Assembly: GCF_003265705.1 (NCBI RefSeq) | Contig: NW_020312894.1 | Coordinates: 6,852,223-6,916,222 of the forward strand | Length of the DNA: 64,000 nucleotides | Source: Callorhinus ursinus | Taxonomy: Eukaryota; Chordata; Mammalia; Carnivora; Otariidae | Reading direction: 5' to 3' | Shown here: piece after piece, positions 62,101-64,000 of the stretch | Layout: each line of letters starts with the position of its first letter | How positions within the stretch are numbered: the first letter of the stretch is position 1 | Program-made: the position numbers and the translations under genes | Notes under the pieces: generated by a model | Told to the model about the DNA's origin: nothing | The model's database searches: none | What the model saw: only the letters and a program-made list of their open reading frames with translations

Positions 62101-64000
62101 AAAAAAGAATTCATGAGGTAACAGAGTACACAACAATCTCTAAATCTGAAATTTAGGCAGTATAATGTTACATAAAATATTCTGTCAAAGAGGATTTTTT
62201 TTTTTTTTTTATGGCAGGCTAGCTCTGCTTAGGACCACGGCATTGCTGTGACAATCCTACTTCTTACACGGCCCTTCTGAACACGTGTGGACCACATGGA
62301 TGCAGTGGAGTACTGCTGTCAGAACAGGTCTCTGAAGTCAGAAAGCTCAGGGTTTAAATCTTCAGATTTCACCAGCAGTGTGACCATGAGCAAACATCTA
62401 CTCTTTACGAACTTTAGTTTACTCACTTATAAAATGGTACCATCAACACTGAATACATGTACAGCTCCAAGGATGAAAAAAATGTATACGTATGCACATA
62501 CACATACACGGCTTAAAGTACAAGGCATAAGAGGCATTAAATAGACGCCAGTTTACTTCCTCCACATACAAGTCTACAGATTCTCAAAAGCCTCCCTGAT
62601 TTTTCACAATAAGCCCTAAACAAGGTAAGGACAAAATGATTAAGGCTGGAAGACAAGCAGAGGGGTGGTAGGAGATTCATATTTCTGTTATGTGGTCTTT
62701 TTGTAATGTGTGGGTTTTGAAGTCAAGGAATACTAAATGAATTTTTAAAAACTCCGTTAATGCAATATAATCACATACCGGAAAATGCATAAAATAAATC
62801 ATACAGTAAAATGACTAATTACAAAGCAAATTATCCATGTAATCACTACCCAGGTCATGATACTGGTCCCTGCTAGCACCCAGCACCCAGCACCCATGTC
62901 CCTTCTCATTCGCACAACAACCCCCCTCCTGGAGGTTAGCACTATGTGAACCTGCAAATTACTTCTTTTTCTTTATAACCTTCCTAACTTTGGAAAAAAT
63001 TTAAATTCATTACATAGCTTAATGAGCTTTCTCTATCTTAAAACATACTAAAACTAAAATCAAGTTAAATGTATTTCCCTCCTATCACCCTGTAGTTTAT
63101 GAGGATAGCAGCAATCTGGACAAATAATGTTCATATACGTGAGAACACATAGCAAGAGGAAAAACACAATTTACCAAAGATCTCATTTTTATCTTCTTCG
63201 ACTTTGTCAATATGTTTTCCTAAAAACAGACATGCATAAATTTACATAGATGCAGTTACTTTACTCTTTGATAGACACAGCAAAGACAAAAACTAAACAA
63301 AAAATAAGAAAAAAACCCAAGAATGCAAGAGACAAAACAGACATACTACTCTCTCTTCCTTTCTAAAAGCGTTATAATATTAATGTGGGTTAAGTCTCAG
63401 GAACTTCACCCAGAAAATCTTAAGGGCAATTTTAGGCTTAACAATCTAAAAATTAAGGTAAGAAGGTCAGTATTAAATTACAAACAGACCTGTGAGTCTC
63501 AATATTTGATAAGCATTTACTGTAAGTCTAAAGCTTAAAATATTCTATATATCACTATATCATATAATATTCTTACGACTTCAAGGAGATAATCGGTATT
63601 GATAAACATATTGGTAAGCTATTTTAAAAGCTAATAAAAATCTTTAAATATTTTGAATTAATTTTAAAAATCTAATCTAGCTATTCATAGTATTTTTTAT
63701 AAATTCTATTTTGAAAAATTTTTTAAAGTAATTTTTTCAATTAATTATAAGACATAAATTAGAGTATTTTTTACTCCTGTTCTATTTTTATTAACAAGAT
63801 CATTGGTTTTGTCTTCTTAAATGAGTTTACTGAATTAACATCTAAGTACTAACTAACCTGACTGGAAGCACTGGGATCTTCAGAAACTGAAGAAGGCATT
63901 TCAAAGGGGGCGGGCCACGAAGCCCCGTCTGAATCATTTGTCTGATCTGAACTGGATGATTCCTGCTGTTCTGCAGCAGATGGGACGGGCTGAGCGGCTC
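28734..64000 (-). CDS. EDRF1: Erythroid differentiation-related factor 1, last 20 coding exons (partial)
   Basis: EDRF1 is a nuclear factor linked to erythroid gene control, including globin expression. Twenty exons join in frame on the minus strand: 64000-63858 (partial), 60577-60476, 60202-60081, 59388-59277, 56709-56562, 56485-56377, 56085-55974, 54537-54277, 51896-51825, 51538-51388, 49397-49209, 48862-48662, 47314-47096, 44901-44678, 42472-42314, 42159-42010, 40636-40483, 38863-38748, 37853-37702 and 28893-28734. They give 1017 residues to TGA, leaving about 221 of the 1238 human residues beyond the right edge. Features are a Ser/Gln-rich stretch in the first exon, a conserved N-terminal domain (VGSNMPIFGGGRYPAVSLRL), an acidic segment SYSEEEEEMPDSDE (about residues 310-330, window numbering) and a helical TPR-like region from about residue 450 to 900. 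All splice sites are GT-AG with matching phases, and no disabling mutation is seen. Confidence 0.97.
29790..29880 (+). repeat. MIR SINE fragment
   Basis: ccttacagatggaaaaacca then aggcccagaagggctaaata is the sense MIR core. Confidence 0.65.
30136..30315 (-). mobile_element. CAN SINE, antisense, with target-site duplication
   Basis: Flanked by agtcctacttctttt (30121-30135) and agtccaacttctttt (30316-30330), one mismatch in 15. Full length, ending ccacccaggcgcccc. Confidence 0.95.
30680..30859 (-). mobile_element. CAN SINE, antisense, with target-site duplication
   Basis: Flanked by catcttccaattt at 30664-30676 and 30860-30872 (perfect 13 bp). Full length. Confidence 0.95.
31461..31633 (+). 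mobile_element. CAN SINE, sense, with target-site duplication
   Basis: Head gagcgcctgggtggctcggt, ending in an A tail of more than 20 bases. Flanked by agtctagttctg (31449-31460) and agtctagatctg (31634-31645). Confidence 0.95.
32023..32216 (-). mobile_element. CAN SINE, antisense
   Basis: Poly-T tract, then a diverged body (gtgtgtgtgcgagcgcgtgg) and tRNA-like end actgagccaccaaggcgcccc. Short flanking repeat gacagtt at 32016 and 32217. Confidence 0.9.
33180..37010 (+). mobile_element. Decayed L1 (L1M type), antisense to EDRF1, internally deleted
   Basis: In order: ORF1-region remnants (gaatcagtgaacttgaagat; gaacacgcaagccagaaggc; agaactctatacccagctaa; aaaagactttctcagacaat), then ORF2 5' remnants (caagacccagtcatttataa; gacatcaaccaaaagaaagc; ctcttagtaattgataaaac; ttctttgaaaagatcaataa; gtggggtttatctcaggaat). 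The sequence stops near 36825 and jumps to an L1 3' UTR (gatggaactgttctgtgtca). The downstream RT core and C-terminal ORF2 are missing. Many stops, so no product is possible. The 5' border is approximate. Confidence 0.85.
34526..34720 (+). mobile_element. CAN SINE, sense, inserted in the old L1
   Basis: Head ggcgcctgggtggctcagat, A-rich tail. Flanked by aattgttct at 34517-34525 and 34721-34729, splitting the L1 and therefore younger than it. Confidence 0.95.
37702..37853 (-). CDS. EDRF1: EDRF1 exon 19 of 20
   Basis: 152 nt, acceptor gttgttttcag, donor gtaaat. Reads PKSDESTPAADSSPSLNREE, then SIFESRLSFLLLQSIKLLSS and TKKKT. Confidence 0.96.
38606..38670. repeat. TATG/TACACA low-complexity tract
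   Basis: Imperfect atatatgtatatctatgtct to tatacacatacacacataat purine-pyrimidine alternation next to EDRF1 exon 18. The remaining intron 37854-38747 shows nothing else recognised. Confidence 0.7.
38748..38863 (-). CDS. EDRF1: EDRF1 exon 18 of 20
   Basis: 116 nt, donor gtaaat. The acceptor is cactctag at 38864-38865, giving SQNSNVGKLKTLSGALDIMV. The nearby AG five bases further in would create a stop codon. Ends IRKELVEEFDQ. Confidence 0.94.
39456..39638 (-). mobile_element. CAN SINE, antisense, with target-site duplication
   Basis: Flanked by cagtaaaaagt at 39439 and 39639. Body diverged (ggggtggggggagggaaggg). The intron 38864-40482 otherwise holds unique AT-rich sequence. Confidence 0.9.
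40483..40636 (-). CDS. EDRF1: EDRF1 exon 17 of 20
   Basis: 154 nt, acceptor tttgattctag, donor gtaagt. Reads VGDEHLRKQHRVLADLHYSK, then LLKDAPCELLRVQLERVAFA. Confidence 0.95.
40735..40890 (-). mobile_element. Old L1 ORF2 fragment, antisense
   Basis: gtgtttaatccacttttggt, atgtggacatccagctgtcc and tctttccccattgtgttgtc are the antisense L1 ORF2 landmarks. Confidence 0.8.
41131..41164. repeat. (AC)17 microsatellite
   Basis: Uninterrupted AC dinucleotide tract of 34 bases in an EDRF1 intron, likely to vary in length between individuals. Confidence 0.97.
41280..41660 (+). mobile_element. L1 ORF2-end/3' UTR fragment
   Basis: gttgttcacagcagattact, ggaggaatctcaaaaacacc, agtgaaaggcaataaaccac and cagtatgatttctcctataa follow the L1 3' region pattern. 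Confidence 0.65.
41805..41954 (-). mobile_element. 5'-truncated carnivore L1 tail with perfect target-site duplication
   Basis: 150-bp antisense L1 3' end (ttttttattgttatgttaat; catgattcattgtttgtgca; cataacacccagtgctccac). Flanked by a perfect 15-bp duplication aaccagaacactttt (41790-41804 and 41955-41969). Low divergence of the duplication points to a recent insertion, 40 bp from EDRF1 exon 16. Confidence 0.93.
42010..42159 (-). CDS. EDRF1: EDRF1 exon 16 of 20
   Basis: 50 codons, acceptor aaaaaaaaaacag preceded by an A-rich rather than pyrimidine tract, donor gtattg (weak). Reads IEKEVSEAMMKSLKYCDVDS, then YRAATIHHRLASMYHSCLRN. Confidence 0.94.
42314..42472 (-). CDS. EDRF1: EDRF1 exon 15 of 20
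   Basis: 53 codons, acceptor ctctccctcacag, donor gtaaca. Reads AVDYYLKALRSLGTRDIHPA, then SVNWELSTTYFTMATLQQDY. Confidence 0.96.
43056..43232 (+). mobile_element. CAN SINE, sense, with target-site duplication
   Basis: Head ggggcgcctgggtggtccat. Flanked by aaaatctcccatgccac (43039-43055) and aaaatctcctctgccac (43233-43249). Confidence 0.94.
43308..43476 (+). mobile_element. CAN SINE, sense, with target-site duplication
   Basis: Head ggttgcctgggtggctcagt. Flanked by aggagagctcttg (43295-43307) and aggtgagctcttg (43477-43489). Confidence 0.94.
43645..43683 (+). mobile_element. CAN SINE head, cut by the assembly gap
   Basis: ggggctcctgggtggctcag then tcgttaagcgtctgcctt, running directly into the N block. 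Only the first 39 bp are visible. Confidence 0.9.
43684..44083. other. Assembly gap of exactly 400 N
   Basis: Unknown sequence in the EDRF1 intron between exons 14 and 15. The round length suggests a placeholder or estimate. No exon is missing here, since exons 14 and 15 join in frame and match the human order. Confidence 0.98.
44084..44167 (-). mobile_element. CAN SINE, antisense, tRNA-like part at gap edge
   Basis: gtggggctcgaactcacaac then ccaactgagccagccaggca: reverse complement of a SINE head. It faces the sense SINE on the other side of the gap. Confidence 0.88.
44678..44901 (-). CDS. EDRF1: EDRF1 exon 14 of 20
   Basis: 224 nt, acceptor tgtgtgtgtgcag, donor gtaaca. Reads SKSVSTAEQQLWKKSFSCFE, then TNAALLLCNTGRLMRICAQA and ends EGLYYNK. 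It lies 594 bp from the assembly gap. Confidence 0.96.
45035..45385 (+). mobile_element. MLT1-type MaLR solo LTR
   Basis: Reads ccctcaaattcacggcgagg, ttaaccccaatgtgactgta, gacacagcaagaaggcggcc, ccggcaccttgatcttggac, ttgtgagaagtacgatttct and cctgagcagactcagacgac, the order of an MLT1 LTR. No internal retroviral region is present. Confidence 0.85.
46251..46442 (-). mobile_element. CAN SINE, antisense (first of three in a row)
   Basis: taaagattttatttatttat, a GA-rich body, then aactgagccaccaggcgtcc. Near full length. 45386-46250 upstream is CT-rich and possibly L2-derived, but I cannot assign it. Confidence 0.93.
46455..46648 (-). mobile_element. CAN SINE, antisense (second of three)
   Basis: aaaaaatactttatttattt, gagagacagtgagagaggga, then gactgagccacccaggtacccc. 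Near full length and little diverged. Confidence 0.94.
46660..46769 (-). mobile_element. CAN SINE, antisense (third of three, short form)
   Basis: ttttttttaagactttgttt, then atgtaatctctacacccaac and caggccggcacccc: the short SINE variant with the aatctctacacccaac motif. Confidence 0.88.
47096..47314 (-). CDS. EDRF1: EDRF1 exon 13 of 20
   Basis: 219 nt, acceptor tttttctttcaag, donor gtgagt. Reads FAWATDLSTDLESQLSVSCK and MGNIRNEIGVFYMNQAAALQ. Confidence 0.96.
47315..48661 (-). other. EDRF1: EDRF1 intron between exons 12 and 13
   Basis: 1.35 kb AT-rich sequence. I see no SINE, exon or recognised older repeat. Confidence 0.65.
48662..48862 (-). CDS. EDRF1: EDRF1 exon 12 of 20
   Basis: 201 nt, acceptor cttctgcccag, donor gtatgc. 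Reads TYCCLCTNMLSEVLLFLSQY and ends HSLHRESSCQ. Confidence 0.96.
49209..49397 (-). CDS. EDRF1: EDRF1 exon 11 of 20
   Basis: 189 nt, acceptor ttgtcgtag, donor gtaagt. Reads GSLQKGNYSSQSGMIPGSWQ, then the TPR-like helix pair AYYVLSDAAMSLQKYGRALR. Confidence 0.96.
50890..51095 (+). repeat. MIR SINE, near complete
   Basis: tattacgtgcactgttctaa, ccaattcatttaatccatat, actgtctccattttgagagt and ccttagcaaagccaagattg are the sense MIR landmarks. The surrounding intron 49398-51387 holds otherwise unassigned sequence, including a probable old LINE piece near 49980-50080. Confidence 0.75.
51388..51538 (-). CDS. EDRF1: EDRF1 exon 10 of 20
   Basis: 151 nt, acceptor ctcttttaaag, donor gtaagt. Reads GLKSVDSSIKKESDLPAADP and ends EKQMALFLDK. 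Confidence 0.95.
51825..51896 (-). CDS. EDRF1: EDRF1 exon 9 of 20 (72-nt micro-exon)
   Basis: 24 codons, phase 0 both ends, acceptor gtttctgaag, donor gtaagt. Reads PSCTFPVCHDTEERCRLVLS and YVLE. Skipping would keep the frame. Confidence 0.94.
51897..54276 (-). other. EDRF1: EDRF1 intron between exons 8 and 9
   Basis: 2.4 kb. Contains a MIR-like piece (about 52430-52530), an old LINE-like piece (about 52880-53110, cctgagcacccattacgtgt, gaaaatcttcagaaggagca) and an antisense SINE (53965-54187). Also a poly-T run at 52785-52802. Confidence 0.6.
53965..54187 (-). mobile_element. CAN SINE, antisense, expanded GA body
   Basis: tttttagacatttgaaagag, agagcgagtgagcgaacgag, then gtacgccacgcaggcgcccc. 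It ends 90 bp from EDRF1 exon 8. Confidence 0.88.
54277..54537 (-). CDS. EDRF1: EDRF1 exon 8 of 20 (acidic segment)
   Basis: 87 codons, acceptor ttttttataag, donor gtaagc. Reads IIASANYMLSELFQLDEPKK, then SYSEEEEEMPDSDENGSYST and SVGELSVPEKYKSIHQIR. The acidic, Ser-rich stretch is typical of a disordered, phosphorylatable linker. Confidence 0.96.
54538..55973 (-). other. EDRF1: EDRF1 intron between exons 7 and 8
   Basis: 1.4 kb AT-rich sequence. Apart from the DNA-transposon remnant at 55606-55880 I recognise nothing in it. Confidence 0.65.
55606..55880 (+). mobile_element. hAT-like DNA transposon remnant (family uncertain)
   Basis: Begins tgttatccaacagaaatgta and ends taccataatggacaaggcgg, i.e. 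approximate inverted termini (ctgtccaat-type and attggacag-type). Between them are gtgtattttacacttaaagc and gcccaacagccacaagtggt, known from a common mammalian MITE. Non-coding. Confidence 0.6.
55974..56085 (-). CDS. EDRF1: EDRF1 exon 7 of 20
   Basis: 112 nt, acceptor acattttttag, donor gtaaga. Reads VACNMMMKKNQNKKHYGTIR, then LLLNCVKLLDKSRHPQ. Confidence 0.95.
56377..56485 (-). CDS. EDRF1: EDRF1 exon 6 of 20
   Basis: 109 nt, acceptor ccttttcag, donor gtgagt. Reads SGSDIVKLYDLTTLCEETED and ends MPVAILLY, splitting a Lys codon. It is separated from exon 5 by only 76 nt. Confidence 0.96.
56562..56709 (-). CDS. EDRF1: EDRF1 exon 5 of 20
   Basis: 148 nt, acceptor gtgttttacag, donor gtaaat. Reads KYEMIKTEEIPNLENSNFST and ends GHTYWLFK. 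Confidence 0.96.
57806..57984 (+). mobile_element. MER5A (hAT-Charlie) element
   Basis: acagtgtttcccaaccaaga, gcaaatcagaatcatctaca, gagtgattctgataaacact and closing cagaatcactgg fit MER5A from end to end. Confidence 0.75.
57985..58225 (-). repeat. MIR SINE, near complete, antisense
   Basis: gagatacaggttcaaatact, ctgggcgactcacttgagct, gtaaagcacttagcaaagtg and cactcaataaatgctagctc: antisense MIR in full order. Confidence 0.85.
58260..58800 (+). mobile_element. L2 3' region
   Basis: Contains tgatctcaccttccctgacc, ctatctttctctttgcaccc and ttcccgttagcattttacct in the order of an L2 3' end. Diverged. Confidence 0.6.
59277..59388 (-). CDS. EDRF1: EDRF1 exon 4 of 20
   Basis: 112 nt, acceptor tatttttag, donor gtaagt. 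Reads DNNKPINVLTGIDYWLDNLI and ends CFHVNGIVQ. Confidence 0.95.
59980..59996. repeat. G17 homopolymer
   Basis: 17 consecutive G on the + strand, followed by AAAA, 85 bp from EDRF1 exon 3. Length is likely polymorphic or error-prone. Confidence 0.95.
60081..60202 (-). CDS. EDRF1: EDRF1 exon 3 of 20
   Basis: 122 nt, acceptor tttttaatcaaag (purine-rich end, weak), donor gtaaac. Reads GLKNDFVRNILWTFEDIHML, then VGSNMPIFGGGRYPAVSLRL, one of the most conserved blocks. Confidence 0.95.
60476..60577 (-). CDS. EDRF1: EDRF1 exon 2 of 20
   Basis: 34 codons, phase 0 both ends, acceptor cacttttcacag, donor gtatgc. Reads GSEPLEPSYIVGHVASAPKE and ends DGENSQ. Confidence 0.95.
60945..61062 (-). mobile_element. 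CAN SINE, antisense, short form
   Basis: ttcttaaaaagatcttgaag, taatctctacatgcaacatg, then actgagccagccatcacccc. Confidence 0.85.
61605..61621. repeat. G17 homopolymer
   Basis: 17 consecutive G after gtac, followed by agaatctcc, in an EDRF1 intron. Confidence 0.95.
61909..62104 (+). mobile_element. CAN SINE, sense, with perfect 16-bp target-site duplication
   Basis: Head ggggcgcctgggtggctcag, tail with aaataaataaaatct and poly-A. Flanked by aagaattcatgaggta at 61893-61908 and 62105-62120 with no mismatch. This is the youngest-looking SINE in the window. Confidence 0.97.
62290..62440 (-). repeat. MIR SINE fragment, antisense
   Basis: agctcagggtttaaatcttc, caccagcagtgtgaccatga, ttagtttactcacttataaa are antisense MIR landmarks. 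Confidence 0.75.
63858..64000 (-). CDS. EDRF1: EDRF1 exon 1 of 20 in window (partial)
   Basis: Runs off the right edge. Reads AAQPVPSAAEQQESSSSDQT and ends SVSEDPSASSQ at donor gttagt. Low-complexity Ser/Gln/Asp-rich linker. Confidence 0.93.

Larger units (their letters stand above)
60578..63857 (-). other. EDRF1: EDRF1 intron between exons 1 and 2 of the window
   Basis: 3.3 kb. Contains SINEs at 60945 and 61909, a G17 run, a MIR piece (62290-62440) and a possible old L1 piece near 62760-62970. The final 600 bp (63180-63840) are extremely AT-rich with nothing recognised. Confidence 0.7.

Overview
This is a nuclear genomic window from a carnivoran mammal, probably a caniform. The diagnosis rests on about twenty tRNA-Lys-derived CAN SINEs (SINEC, head GGCGCCTGGGTGGCTCAGT) and a 5'-truncated carnivore-type L1 tail with a perfect target-site duplication. 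Genes are interrupted by GT-AG introns, and MIR, L2, Tigger, MER5 and MLT1 fossils are scattered throughout. The species cannot be fixed from the sequence.

Three protein-coding genes are present, and together they match the human 10q26 UROS-MMP21-EDRF1 neighbourhood read in reverse. (1) UROS (+ strand, 1271-10531): the last five coding exons of uroporphyrinogen-III synthase, with stop codon and poly(A) signal; the upstream exons lie before the window. (2) MMP21 (+ strand, 18192-26252): complete, seven exons, 1713-nt reading frame (570 aa), with a TATA box in a CpG-rich promoter, cysteine switch, furin site, zinc site and hemopexin domain. (3) EDRF1 (- strand, 64000-28734): the last 20 coding exons, 1017 aa to the stop codon; the N-terminal exons lie beyond the right edge. 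MMP21 and EDRF1 converge tail to tail on a shared palindromic poly(A) element near 28.06 kb.

Layout: 1-10.7 kb is the GC-rich 3' half of UROS with MIR, Tigger and old L1 fossils in its introns. 10.7-18.1 kb is intergenic, with a few SINEs, an L2 and one candidate minus-strand exon for a small membrane protein. 18.1-26.3 kb is MMP21; its intron 5 carries an antisense retrocopy of MID2 (TRIM1). 26.3-28.7 kb holds the two 3' ends. 28.7-64 kb is EDRF1, AT-rich and loaded with SINEs and L1 pieces; it includes a decayed L1 in the 8.8-kb last intron and a 400-N assembly gap at 43684-44083.

The genes have unrelated roles: haem synthesis, embryonic left-right patterning, and erythroid gene control. 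Their order reflects conserved vertebrate synteny, not an operon. The most interesting points are the MID2 retrocopy, which seems to derive from a transcript that ran past a splice donor and was polyadenylated in the intron; the unrecognised transmembrane micro-exon at 13.1-13.2 kb; and the bidirectional poly(A) palindrome.
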